Assembly (NCBI RefSeq): GCF_048544455.1
Contig: NC_133531.1
Coordinates: forward strand, 68,548,099 to 68,612,098
Length of the DNA stretch: 64,000 nt
Direction of reading: 5' to 3'
Source of the DNA: Silene latifolia
Lineage: Eukaryota > Streptophyta > Magnoliopsida > Caryophyllales > Caryophyllaceae
Position 1 is the first letter of the stretch. Each line of letters opens with the position of its first letter. The position numbers and the translations under genes are program-made. This document shows, piece after piece, positions 47,424 to 59,157 of the stretch. The notes under the pieces are model-generated. The model ran no database searches, was not told the DNA's origin, and saw only the letters and a list, made by a program, of their open reading frames with translations.

Positions 47424-48263
47424 TAGGGATGGCAGTGGGTCGGGGACCCGACCCAGACCCTGAGGGTCGGACCCTAATGGGTCGGGTATGGGTCTCATTT
47501 TTTTAGACCCAATGGGTATGGGGCGGGTATGGGTCTTAAGAAAATATTTCGGGTCCGGGTCTAAGTTATGAGACCCATACACGACCCTTAGACCCTTTAT
47601 TAAAAAACCAAAAATCAAAATCACAACTTTTCTGAATTCATACTGGCAGATCGTAGAAACAAAGTAACTAAAGTCTCTTTCTCTTCCCTCATCCCATAAA
47701 GTGATAAAAAAACCGATCAAACTCTTTTGACAATACCACCACTCCACCACTTACATAAAGAAACCACCACCACAGCACTGATACGCGACCGGAAACCACC
47801 TTTTTAATAGGCGGCGACCGACAACCACCATTAACGGCAGCCAGCGACCGTCAGATAGAGACGACTATCAAGTACGGTATTGATTTTAGGGTTCCGAGTT
47901 TGATTCTTTCACATGTATTTGGAGGTAAAATTAATTTAGGTATTCTTTGTCTTTCTTAATCTCTTTGTTATGTATATTGGATTTGGTAGTGTACAATAGA
48001 GATTAATAAACTCATAATGTTAAAGTAGTATGATTTTTTTTTTAATATTATAGACCCCATGGCTGTTAATCCTATTATTAAAGTGGTTGAAACTCGGACC
48101 CGCGGGTAGACCCAGACCCGACCCTTACCCATAGGGTCCGGGTATTGGTCCTCAAATTTTAGACCTTTGCGGGTTTGGGTCGGGTACGAGTCCAAAGGGA
48201 AAATCTCGGGTCCGGGTCCGGGTCTAGGGGACCCTACCCAGACCCTACCCATTGCCATCCCTA
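47424..48263. mobile_element. hAT-type non-autonomous element in pol linker of A
   Basis: The 840-bp element begins TAGGGATGGCAGTGGGTCGG and ends in the near reverse complement (CCCATTGCCATCCCTA). The 8-bp duplication GTCTGAAG is perfect (47416-47423, 48264-48271). The interior ends are dense in GGGTCGGG and GACCC. No transposase is present. Confidence 0.92.
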
Positions 48264-50015
48264 GTCTGAAGTCATACTTGACTCAACTATAACACTAGGA
48301 TTGGATTCTGGGGGAACGTCCTTAAACTCTGAGCCAAATGAAGTTGGATCAAGTTCAAATGCTGAAGAACCAAGTACTTCAACAAAATGGAAATATAAGA
48401 GTTCACACCCTATGGAAAGCATACTTGGTAATATTAAAAAGGGTGTTCAAACGCGATGATCCTTGAACAATTTCTGCTCTTTCTATTCGTTTCTATCAAC
48501 AATTGAACCAACGAATATTAAGGAATCTCTTGCAGAATCAGATTGGATTATAGTTATGCAAGAAGAGCTTCAACAATTCGAACGGAATAAAGTTTGGCAC
48601 TTAGTTTCTAGACCCAAGGATCGATTTATAATTGAAACCAGATGGGTGTTTAGAAATAAACTAGATGATGCCGGGGTCATAGTTCGAAATAAGGCAAGAT
48701 TGGTGGTACAAGGTTATAATAAACAAGAAGGAATAGATTATGACGAGACCTTTGCACATGTGGCTCGTCTTGAAGCTATTAGACTTCTGATAGCATTCGC
48801 AGCTCATAAAGGAATGAAGCTCTTCCAAATGGATGTCAAGACAGCGTTTCTAAATGGGTACCTACAAGAAGAAGTCTTCGTAGAACAACCTCCTGGATTT
48901 ATGGATAACAAATTTAAAGATCATGTCTTTAAATTAGACAAGGCCTTGTATGGATTGAAGCAAGCACCAAGGGCCTGGTATGACAGATTATCAAAATTTC
49001 TACTTGACAGTGGATTTACGAGAGGTTCTGTAGATAAGACATTATTCCTAAAAACCGAGGAATCTGATCTTTTGGTTGTTCAAGTCTACGTTGACGATAT
49101 TATTTTTGGGTCAACTAACCGTAATCTATGCAAGTATTTTTTGGAGTTGATGACCTCCGAATTTGAGATGAGTATGATGGGAAAATTGAAATTCTTCCTA
49201 GGTCTACAAATTCAACAAACTGAGGAAGGCATCAAGATACGTCAACATAAATATATTAAGGAGTTAATTAGAAAGTTCGGAATGGAAAATTCCCATGCTA
49301 TGTCTACTCCAATGGTCGCAGACAAGAAATTGACTTTAGATGAAGACGGTAAGTCTGTTGATGAAATAACTTACCGAGCAATGATTGGGTCATTGCTATA
49401 TTTAACTGCAAGTAGACCGGATATCATGTTTAGTGTATGCGTTTGTGCGAGATATCAATCATCTCCCAGAGAATCGCATATGACGGCCTTAAAAAGAATC
49501 TTACGATATCTTATTGGGACGTCCAAACTATATCATGGTATCCTATGGAATGCCATTTCGATCTTGTCGGATATTCAGATGCCGATTACGCAGGATGTTC
49601 CTTAGACAGGAAAAGTACGTCTGGTGTTGCCACATTTATTGGACCTTGTATTATTACTTGAGGTTCAAAGAAGCTGAATTCAGTTGCCCTTTCAACAGCA
49701 GAAGCCAAATATATTGCAGCATGACTGGTATGTACTCAATTATTATGGCTTAAGCAACAGCTATGTGATTATGGTGTTAACGTAGGTTGTATTCCTATTT
49801 TATGCAATAATACGAGTACTATTATAATTTCCAAAAACCCCGCGCAGCACTCGCGTACTAAGCATATTGAAATTAGACACCATTTTATACGTGACCATGT
49901 TGAAAAAGGGAATATAAAACTCGAATTTTATAGTATTGAAAAACAATGGGCAGACATTTTGATAAAGCCTTTAACTAGAGGACGTTTTGAGACTTTACGG
50001 TTGGAAATTAGTTAA
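48264..50015 (+). pseudogene. RT and RNase H of element A
   Basis: After the hAT-type element and a TGA at 48457-48459, RT runs from 48463 ([16 protein letters not shown]). Motifs are [55 protein letters not shown] and [13 protein letters not shown]. The frame shifts near 49550, after the start of RNase H. RNase H continues as [18 protein letters not shown] and HSRTKHIEIRHHFIRDH, ending LEIS at 50015. Two further TGA codons lie at 49659 and about 49723. This pol cannot be made whole. Confidence 0.87.
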
Positions 50016-50546
50016 TTGGTGACACCTAAGCTTATATAAATGTTTAATCTCTCAATGATTGATTAGTATAAGATACGATTGTATGACCGTGTCCGTATAT
50101 TCCACTGCATGAATATTTTCGTTTTATAGAAATTTATTTATCGTATATATTCTATCTGCATTTAAGTCATTATGGTTCATACAAACTTATTCTCTTAACA
50201 AATTAAGATACACCAAATCTTTCATTCACCAATTTCTATCAAAAATCTTTTCCATATTTTTTTTTACCAATATTCTGTCCAAAATTATTTATTTCCAATT
50301 CCCTTATACGAAATATCTGCCATATACATCCATCCTTTTTATTCCAAATATTTACATAAATCTTTACCAAATTAGTTTCCTAATTTGTGTAAACATCTAA
50401 CCCTATCCCTCACCCTAGATTCCCTCCTATATCTACCCCTAACCGTCGGTTTTTGGTCTTAGTAGGTCAAAGCTTATTCTCACTTTTTACTTTTACCTTT
50501 ACCAAAATCATACTCCATCTCCATCATCATCATCTGTCCCTCAAAC
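50016..50546 (+). other. Non-coding spacer of element A between pol and ORF3
   Basis: About 530 bp, AT-rich then C/T-rich, without a credible ORF. In SIRE elements this interval separates pol from the env-position gene. Confidence 0.5.
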
Positions 50547-52159
50547 ATGTCACATCACCATGCATGTACTCGTTCCTCCACCAGGAACCACCACCAACCA
50601 CGACTATGCAATCAACCACAACCACCATCATCCCATCAACCCATTTCCCCTACCTTGACTCCAACAACCCAACATCAATCATCACCTTCCTCCTTGTTTC
50701 ATGGCTGGGATGAGTCAGTTTCAGAGGGAAAAAGGAGATGGTTAAATAAGGGGAAGAATAAGGTTGTAGCATACGATATTGGGGAAGATAGTGAACCAGA
50801 GGTTGTTATTCGGGATGGAATTTCGAGACCTCTGTTTTGAGAGCCTTCGAAGAGCGCAACCAAAGCTGGATTACACCGTGTTCGAATGACCAAGAATGAA
50901 AGCAGCTTAGTTTCTCGTGTCTTACAATATTCTATTCATGGCGGAAGGTACTATCCCAAATCTTGGTTGTCTAATATTCCGTCATTCAAGTTCTTTGTGG
51001 ATTTTCTTGATTACCAAGGATGGAATGATGTTAGACGGTTCTCGGGTCCTACTTACCCGACTGAGGTTGTTCAATTCTTTGCTACGGTAAAGGCTAAAGA
51101 AGGAGTGATGCGGTTATTAATGGTGTCGACATCACTGTCACCATCGCTGATTTTTGCTCTGCATTCAAGGTTCCTCATGATGGAACCGAGATCAACCCGG
51201 GTAAAAAATGGTCTAATGTGGCTGATGATCAACAGTTGATCATTAAGAGGTATTTTGATGAGCATGCTTCGGAAAATAGCAACATCTTGGTTCGTACTCT
51301 CGCCCACAAACTCAAGTTCTTTTTGAAATTTTTGTGGAACACAATTGTTCCAAGAAGAGGAGGACGTGACAAGGTGTCTAGCTACGAAGCTATTTTATTG
51401 TATTTGTGGTTAAAAGGTAGGAAAATGAGTTTGGTTTGTCTAGTATTTAATTGCATTGTCCAAACTAGCTTAACTGTGACTAAAGAGAAGTATTGTACTA
51501 CTCTTGATCTTCCGTATGTCATGTGGATTTCTAGGCTATTGGAAATTAAGAGGGCTGTGAGTCGGGAAAGCTATGGTGTGAGTGCTAAGGATGGTATGTG
51601 TGACCGTGTTATGAAGTTAATGGGGCTCGGTTTTGATGGGCCTGATTTGGTGTTTTCCAAGGGGAATGATAAGGTAATTAGTGAGGTTGTAATGACGAGT
51701 GTGGAAGCTAGGCTTGACTCGTTTATGGGGTCTGTTATAGCAAAACTTGAGGAACAAACAACTGCCTTGACTGCCGTGGTGTCCGGTGTTGGACACGGGT
51801 CCACTGCAGGAGGTGTTTCTGATGCACGGCTTGTAGCCTGGATGGATGGGATTGATAATAGGCTTCAGAGTTTGGAAAGGGGATTAGTGACTGTCCGTGA
51901 TGAAGTCTTTAGCCATGGTGATCGTCTCACTTTTCTTGCAAGTCAAGGAGGTGCTTTGGTCAAAGACGGGAAAGATATCAAGGTGGATCAAGCATTAACG
52001 TTGGAGGCCACGAAAGCATTGTCTTTAAAGGTTTTCAACTTTGAGATAAGCCTTACTGCCCAGGCTAATCATGTTCGGAGTTGTTTTTACTGTCTTGATT
52101 CGTTAGAATTCTGTACTCGTCCTGGCTATGTCAATCCTCACAACATCCGCCACCCTTAA
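50547..52159 (+). pseudogene. Env-position ORF3 of SIRE-like element A
   Basis: The first part (50547-about 51095) keeps one frame but for a TGA at 50838. It starts with a His/Pro/Ser/Gln-rich tract, then a conserved-looking module GRYYPKSWLSNIPSFKFFVDFL. A frameshift near 51097 leads to the second part (51218-52159). That part contains RYFDEHASENSNILVRTLAH and KYCTTLDLPYVMWISRLLEI, followed by a predicted coiled coil (MDGIDNRLQSLERGLVTV). The layout resembles the 'putative plant transposon protein' family found in SIRE and Athila elements. No signal peptide or clear transmembrane helix is seen, so it is env-like by position only. Confidence 0.7.
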
Positions 52160-52701
52160 ACCTCTCTTGCCCCTCCCCTGTTTTCGTCCTTCCTTTGTTT
52201 GCCTTGCTTCTTTTGCTTCCTTTGGTGTATTTTTCTTTCCTCAAATAATTTGTTATTTGGCCCATTTTTGCATACAACTTGTTATTCGGCCCGGTGGCTC
52301 TAAACATGTTATTTTCATTCGTCTCATTTGGCTTTAAAACATGTTCTTTTGGTTTGTATGCTACAATAATTTCGCAAGTGCTAATGGTTATTTACTGTTT
52401 ATTTGTTTTTATTAATCGTTTTTATCTCTTGCCTCGTCATATATTATTCTAGTCATTTTATGTTTGTTCTTATCTTTTCGATGATGTCAAGAGGGGGAAA
52501 GAACGACCAGGGTAAGCATTTGCCTAAACTTGCTCCTTGTCAAAACCAATTGTCTCTTAGGGTCCTTAAAGTTTTGGTCTTGTATATAATTGTTTGATCT
52601 TGCGTTAATCTTTATCTATAAAGATGACGGTATTATATTGAGGGGGAACTATATACTTAGTCACAATTTTAGGAGACTTGCCATCATCAAAAAGGGGAAT
52701 T
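52160..52701 (+). other. 3' non-coding region and PPT of element A
   Basis: About 540 bp of T-rich non-coding DNA containing 'gatgtcaagagggggaaa' (about 52482) and ending in the polypurine tract AAAAAGGGGAA just before TGTTGGACC. The 'gatgtcaaga' phrase recurs within the LTR start. Confidence 0.7.
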
Positions 52702-54357
52702 TGTTGGACCATATAAATATATGTTTATGTTTTGATGATGTCAAGAATACTTGATATTTTATATACTCGTTGCATGTAATTGTTTGTTTAGTCTTTTAGA
52801 TTGGACTTACTAATCGCAAGCATTAAGGAATTGTGATGGAAGTATGATGCGTTTATATCGTGATCAAGCCCTCAATCAAGGATCAAGGTTTTACAACTGT
52901 TAAAGTATTATTCAAGCATTCATGAGAAGATGAAGCTCTTTTAAAGATTAATTAAGCTTGAATAATGAAGAAGCCTACATTCGAAGATCTCCTAAGAAGA
53001 TTAGAATAGTGTAGGTGGTTATCTCGTAATGGTAACGTAAGAATGCACTTCTTAGATTGGTAAAATTATAGCCTCACAGCTATAACATTGCTTATATAAG
53101 AGCTCAATGTTATAACTCTTCTACTATAACATTGAGATGTGAAGTTTATATAATACACGACAAAAATAGTTTTTAAGTTGTTTTTTAGAAAACTGTTTTT
53201 ATTCTTTTAAATGTTTTTAGTATAAGTATTTATTTTACAAGGAAGCTTATATTCATATTGAGTGTGGTTTTATTATAAGCTTATAATCAGTAATTATATT
53301 GAATCAACTTATGAGTTGAGTCATATTACTAATTAGGATTTCTGATACTACACTCTCTAAAACCCTAAATCTAACCTAATGTCAAGCTAGGGTTTTCACG
53401 AAAACAAGGCCTACGAGCCGTGTGGACTCTCGCGTAAACTTGATAATATAAGTTAAGTATTGTTAAGATTTTATTCTATAGAATTATCTTAACATATCTT
53501 TTATATTTAGCATGATATGGTTATATATGATAAGATATTTCTGTTATGGAAAAATCTTATCATATCTTAAGATTTAAGGAAAAGATAATAGGTGAATAAT
53601 TGATAAAATTATCTTTTAATTATTCTCTATCTTTTCCTAAGATTTTAAGGATAAAAATAATAAGATATGATTTGTTTACATATCATATATTTCGGCCATC
53701 TAGGGTTTCGGTGATACCGTGAGTCCTGCTTTCCCTTGTTCTATAAATACTCTACACTTTGCAAAATTTAAATGTCAGACCTTTTGAGCATAACTTTGAT
53801 TTATTTTCAAAAAGCAAAAACCGTGTTTTAAAGCAAAAACCGTTTTGTTATTTTTCGGAAAAGGGTCGTATGATTTATAAACTTGTGCATTCGTTCTTTC
53901 GTTATCGTTATAAGATAATAGTGCTTAATTGATTTCTTACTCGTTCATTAACGTGAACTTTTAGTTGAATCATTAGTGCTTTATTATTAGTGTAAGTTAG
54001 TCACTCGAGTATTTAACGGTACTCACTTGAGTTACAACTAGGATTAGTTGTACGAGTTGGGTTAGTAAATTTGTAATCCGTAGAAAGGTACTAAATTTAT
54101 TAATCGAGAATAGTGGACGTAGGTTTCAATTTGTGAAACTGAACCACTTCAAAAATCGTGTGTGTCCCTCCCTTCTCTTTCGTTTGTTTCGTTTTATTTA
54201 CATTTTGTCTTAATTCGTTAATTAGTTGATTAGTTAAAGTTTAATCAATAAACTTTAAATAATTAATTATATACTTACAATCGAAAAAGTGGGCTAAGGT
54301 TTTTAATCCTCAATTCACCCCCCCTTCTTGAGTATTTGGCTATTGATAGACTCCTCA
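52702..54357 (+). repeat. 3' LTR of element A
   Basis: 1,656 bp, collinear with the 5' copy with about 50 changes and a few small indels; the C-tract near the 3' end is shorter. Confidence 0.93.
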
Positions 54358-54362
54358 ACAAG

Positions 54363-55225
54363 ACAACAACCCACTTGCTTATAATCCAGCCCCATTAACA
54401 TAAAGTGGTACTATTCGACCCGTCTTCAGCTTGTGACAGATACTCAATGTCTTCAATGAGAATTTGTGTTTATGCTATAATGAGTGGTAAAACATGTGCA
54501 ACAAGAATATGCTTTGAAGTATTAAATTATAATGATTGATTCAATTGATTTTAAGGGTAAGATTATTGGTAAGACTTATCAAACTCTTATAGTCTGTCAC
54601 ATCAGCTTTCCACTAACTTTTATTATTTTTTTATTATTCAAATTGAGCTTAGACTTCATACATTATCAGTCAGACACCTCAACTCTCTTTTCCATTTCAC
54701 TTTTTTTTTACAAACTTAAAAAAAATGATACATAAGATCCACTCATTGGATAATTTCTTTTGAAAGTGGGGTGAAAACTCACACAAAGTCTTAAGTTGAG
54801 TCTTGGAAACCTGGATTTCCTAGAGTCAAATGAGTCTTGTCTCAAAACTAGCAATAATCTTACCATTATCTTAATATTGAAATGTCCAACTACAAAAGAT
54901 TGAGATGTTCAATACGGTAATAATATGATGTGGTCTAGTATTACTGGAAGATCGGGAAGATCTAAATCCATATATCTTTTTTTTTTCTTACAGATTTGTC
55001 TAAAGATCTTAATTTATTTTCGTTTTTTGAACTTTTAGATTTTCTTGTTTTCCCTTTTCTATGAAGATTTACATTTTACATCTTTTGTTGGATTGGAAAC
55101 TTCGGATCTTTAGACTTTTTTCATCCCATCTTTTTAATGTCGGATTTTTTTTTGGGCTTTGTTGTTTTAAACTTTCTTTGTTAGAGTCTTCTCTTTGCCC
55201 TCCTAATTTATGTTAGTATAATTTC
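54363..55225. other. Intergenic AT-rich DNA, no gene seen
   Basis: T-rich with repeated 'gatctt' and 'agatttt' phrases; no coding frame or element termini recognised. Confidence 0.5.
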
Positions 55226-55860
55226 TGATACCGTCGTCAGGTACCAAAAATAAATACCTAGATACAACTAACAGTAGCTAGCAGCAAGTAGGATCGATCT
55301 CCACAGGGAGATGGGAAAATTTCAGCCTTAATTAAGTCCGTCTAGGTAACCAATTCTAGGGGTTTGAAAGGGTTGTTCTAATCTAATGAGATCAAGAAAG
55401 AGAGAAAAGGCAAAGGAGTAAAGATTAAGCAAACAGAGAGAGAACAACTAAGACAGTCGGTTCACCATGATTTTTCGGTCATGCAATCTAAGTCTCAGGT
55501 CAATGCAAGTATGGTCTATGGGGCAGTGAATATCTCCTTCCGGTCTCAATTCGCCCTAAAGCACAAATAGCTTAGCTTTCGCCCTCACTAGATGCCCTAA
55601 TGTTCGCTACAAGTCTCACCCTTTCCAATCTTCCGATCTAGGTCAAGGTTTACTGTAATTTGTTGACTAACTGCGTCGACTCAATTAGACAAGAACAATT
55701 AATTGTAGCAATTTAACAACATAAACTAAACTAGCATTAAACCTAATAATTCGATTTACAATTCCCTTAAAATCATGGCTCCCCTATGTCTTAGAGAAGG
55801 ATTTAGCTATGCATTATTATTGGAATAGCAACAATCATACATAAGGAGGTCATTTGCTCT
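55226..55860 (-). repeat. Ty3/gypsy (Tat/Athila-like) LTR fragment
   Basis: Begins TGATACCGTCGTCAGG and has the 'gatcgatctccacaggga' phrase and C/T-rich body seen in LTRs of this class; compare 'gtcgatccatgggacagcgg' at 59233 in the LTR of element E. Only one TG end is found; the other is lost against the LINE. Minus orientation is inferred from that similarity. Confidence 0.5.
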
Positions 55861-55927
55861 AACAACTTTATCTTTCAAATGGATTTCTCTGCCTTCTCTC
55901 TACGTTTTTTAGGATTTTGATTGTACA

Positions 55928-57186
55928 ATGACAAGAAAAATCGCTAAAAAAACTCAATCAAAAAACAAAATTCGTTCTAGGGCAAAGCTTCGACTTTCGT
56001 TTACTAATTGTTCTGATCTTAACCTTGATGTGGATCAACCGACGTCTTCTCAAGGGTGTTATGGCACACCGGAGTCTTCTCAAGGAGGTCCTGGCATACC
56101 TCAATCGGCTGAAGCATTGAAAACAAAGGATGTTAATGAAATTGTGGGTATACCAGTGTTGGATTTGGGGACAATTGTAGAAGATGATGTGCCTTCACAG
56201 CCTGAAAAGAAAGCAGATGGTGAATGGACTCAAGTGAAAGGTAAGCGTTCTTCTTCTACTCCAATTGACTCTCCTTCTGCTTCTTCTAAGGGGCTTTTGC
56301 AAATCACCTCTGAGGATGTGGAGTCTGAACTTCAATTCTGGGATACGGCGGTCATCTGTTATGTGTTAGAGGGTAACCCACCATGGGAGCTATTGTCAGG
56401 TTTTATTCAGAAGTTATGGGGTGTTTATAAATTTGACAAATTATCATTTCTCCCTAATGGAGTCTTCTTGGTGCGGTTTCCTACAAAGGAGTGTCATTCT
56501 CTTGTCTTGCAACAGGGTTTCCCAATGTTTGATAATAAACCTCTTATTGTCAAGCCTTGGTCGGAATCATGTAGTCTCATGAAAGAAAGAGTAAAATCTG
56601 TACCTATCTGGCTGCGTCTTTGTGGTCTACCTCTGAAATTTTGGAGTAGGTCTTGTCTTGAGAAACTGGCAGGACTTCTGGGGAAATTTGTTAAAAGAGA
56701 TAGTGCCACTGAGGATAAAACCAGGCTAGGGTATGCAAGACTCCTGGTAGAAGTTGATATTGGGCAAGAATTCCCAGATAAGTTGTTCTTTATGGATGAA
56801 AAGGGAAGTGAGGTGTGTGTGTGTTGGTGGAATATGAATGGAAGCCAACTATATGTAGCAGCTGTAAGGGGATAGGTCATACTCAGGATATTTGCAGGAA
56901 AGGCAACATCTGAACCAGTTACTAAACCTACCAAACCTGGTCCTAAGCCAGGGGGAAGGTTTGGAGACCTGTCCAGAGAGCTAGCCAGCCAGTGCCATCT
57001 CCTAAGCCTACAACTCAGAAGCCTCCAGCTCCATTTGGGGGTCCCACTTACCATAACTCTGCTCATATTCCTTCTGTTTCTGTCATTCAGCAGATCACAA
57101 GGCAAGAACGTCACACTTTAAGGAGTGATGTTTCTCCTGCCAAGTCTTATGCTGAAGCACTCAGTCCTACAAAGCAGTCAAGTTAG
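55928..57186 (+). pseudogene. LINE ORF1: DUF4283-like domain and zinc knuckle, frameshifted
   Basis: The frame starts MTRKIAKKTQSKNK (basic). Residues about 130-300 form the DUF4283-like domain (GNPPWELLSGFIQKLWG, FPMFDNKPLIVKPW, VPIWLRLCGLPLKFWS). The reading breaks in a GT run near 56817. In the next frame the zinc knuckle CSSCKGIGHTQDIC follows, ending in TGA near 56909. A Pro/Lys-rich tail reopens in another frame (56992-57186). The DUF4283-knuckle pair is the usual ORF1 of plant L1 LINEs, an RNA-binding chaperone. Confidence 0.82.
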
Positions 57187-59157
57187 AATGGGGGACAGAA
57201 GGAACCACCTGGAACTATTAATCATGAATAACATTGGTAGTTGGAATGTTAGGGGAATAAATGGGATCAATAAACAAATTGATGTCAAGAAGTTTTTGCA
57301 TCAGAATAAAATTGGTCTCTATGGTTTAGTTGAAACTAAAGTTAAGCAACATGATTTTGATACAATTTTGCATAATTTAGGGACTCATTGGCATGATATC
57401 AATAATAGTAGTTTTCATACTGAGGGGAGAGTTTGGGTTATATGGATACCTCATCTTTTCAATGTTACTACTTTGCATCTATCAGCTCAAGCTATTACTG
57501 TTCAGGTGACTAAAATTTCTACTGGTGACTGTTTAATCTTCAATGTTGTGTATGGTTTTAATGATGATGGAGATAGGATGTCTCTCTGGCAAGAACTGAA
57601 GCATGTACATGATACTTATGCTGGGCCATGGGGGATTTGTGGGGATTTCAACAATGTGTTGCATTATAATGAGAGAATTGGAAGGGATGTTACTTGGTCT
57701 GAGATTATGGATTTTAGAGATTGTGTCCAGTATTGTGATCTGATGGATATTAAAGGGAGGGGTGCTTTCTATACCTGGAACAACAAGCAAGTGCCTGGGT
57801 CTAGACACTACTCTAGAATTGATAGATTTCTTGTTAATTTAGAGTGGATGGATCTCTACCCTCTTGCCTATGCTCATTTCCTCCCTGAAGGATTGTTTGA
57901 TCATAATCATATGGTTTGTTATAGAAGACAAGACAGGGTTTGTAGAAGGCTAGCTTTTAGGTATTACAATATGTGGAGTCTTGACACAGGGTTTAAGGAG
58001 ATTGTCCAACAAAATTGGCTCCTTGCTGTTAAAGGTTCTCTCATGTATCAGATTGTGACCAAACTGAAGAAGTTAAAGAAGCCCCTAAAAGAGTTGGAAC
58101 AGAAATAATTTTTCTGATGTTGACAAGGCAATGGGTGTGGCCAAGGCCCTCTGAGAAGATATTCAACATCAGATTCATAACACACCAACTGATCACTCTT
58201 TGATAAAGGCTGAAATGGCTGTTGCTGGTTCTTTGAGGCACCTGAGTAAGGTTCAACATAGTTTCCTGTCCCAGAAGGCCAAAGTTGAGTGGCCAGCCAA
58301 TGGGGATGATAACACTCAATTCTTTCATAATCATATAAGAGCTAGGCAAGTCCATAATAGTGTGCTTTGCATTAAAGGGACTGATGGGGTCTTATATAGT
58401 AATCCTACTGATATTGAAAATGCTTTTCTGACTTACTATAAGGAACTTCTGGGTACAAGTCTTCCTACTACCCCTGTTCATGCTCCTACTGTTAGGACTG
58501 GAAGGCTAGTTACCCCTGATCATCATGCTATCATTTTGGCTCCCATTACAGCTGCTGAGGTAAAAGACAGTATGTTCTCCATTGCTTCTTCTAAATCTCC
58601 TGGTCCTGATGGTTTCTCAAGTCAGTTCTTTAAGGACACTTGGGAAACTATAGGAGATGATATTATTGCTGCTGTCAAAGATTTTTTTCACTTCTGAGAA
58701 GCTTCTTAGAGAGCTTAACACTATTAATCTTACTCTTATGCCATAGATGAATAACCCCTCTAGTGTACTTGATTTCAGACCTATTGCTTGCTGCAATACT
58801 GTCTATAAATGTTTGTCTAAGGTGTTGTGTCAAAGACTCAGTAAGATTCTTCCTGATATTATTAATGAGAGTCAAGGGGGGTTTATCAAAGGGAGAAATA
58901 TAGTTGAAAATGTCTTGATTTGTCAGGATTTGGTCAGACTTTACAATAGGAAAGCTGCTTCACCTTGCTGTTTGATTAAAATTGATCTAAGAAAAGCTTA
59001 TGACTCAGTGGAATGGGTTTTTTTGGAGCAAATGATGGAGGCTTTGCAATTTCCTAAGAAATTTATTCATTTGTGTGTTTCCCCTTCTTATACTCTGGCT
59101 GTGAATGGTACTTCTTTTGGTTTCTTCCAAGGGAAAAGAGGACTCGGGCAAGGAGAC
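57185..59157 (+). pseudogene. LINE ORF2: endonuclease and 5' part of reverse transcriptase
   Basis: Apurinic-type endonuclease motifs are GSWNVRGIN, GLVETKV, NVVYGFN, WGICGDFNNVL, FYTWNN and SRIDRFLVN. The terminal SDH motif reads FDH here. The frame is lost near 58108. It resumes at 58200-58697 (KSPGPDGFSSQFFKDTW) and, after stops at about 58695 and 58744, at 58747-59157. The last part has FRPIACCNTVYKCLSKVL, SQGGFIKGRNIVENVL and LIKIDLRKAYDSVEW. It stops at GLGQGD, just before the usual PLSP. Non-functional. Confidence 0.87.

Larger units (their letters stand above)
23159..54357 (+). mobile_element. Ty1/copia SIRE/Maximus-like element A, outer level of a nest
   Basis: The element spans 31,199 bp, of which about 11.8 kb is its own; the rest is element B (with C inside) and one hAT-type insertion. 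LTRs are 1,664 and 1,656 bp. The flanks ACAAC and ACAAG agree at 4 of 5 bases. A short 102-bp leader, gag with two zinc knuckles, pol in copia order and a long ORF between pol and the 3' LTR are the SIRE/Maximus layout. Roughly 50 LTR differences (about 3%) were counted by eye. Confidence 0.92.
55861..59157 (+). mobile_element. Plant LINE, truncated by an LTR element
   Basis: A 5' UTR-like stretch, ORF1 (55928-57186) and ORF2 (57185 on) are in L1-type order. ORF2 stops within RT at 59157 because the LTR at 59158 starts there. The remainder of RT, RNase H and the 3' tail would be expected beyond the right edge of the window, on the far side of that element. Confidence 0.88.

Noticed and set aside
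50547..52159. True viral envelope protein in element A
   Set aside because: Only the position is env-like; I see no signal peptide, fusion peptide or transmembrane helix.
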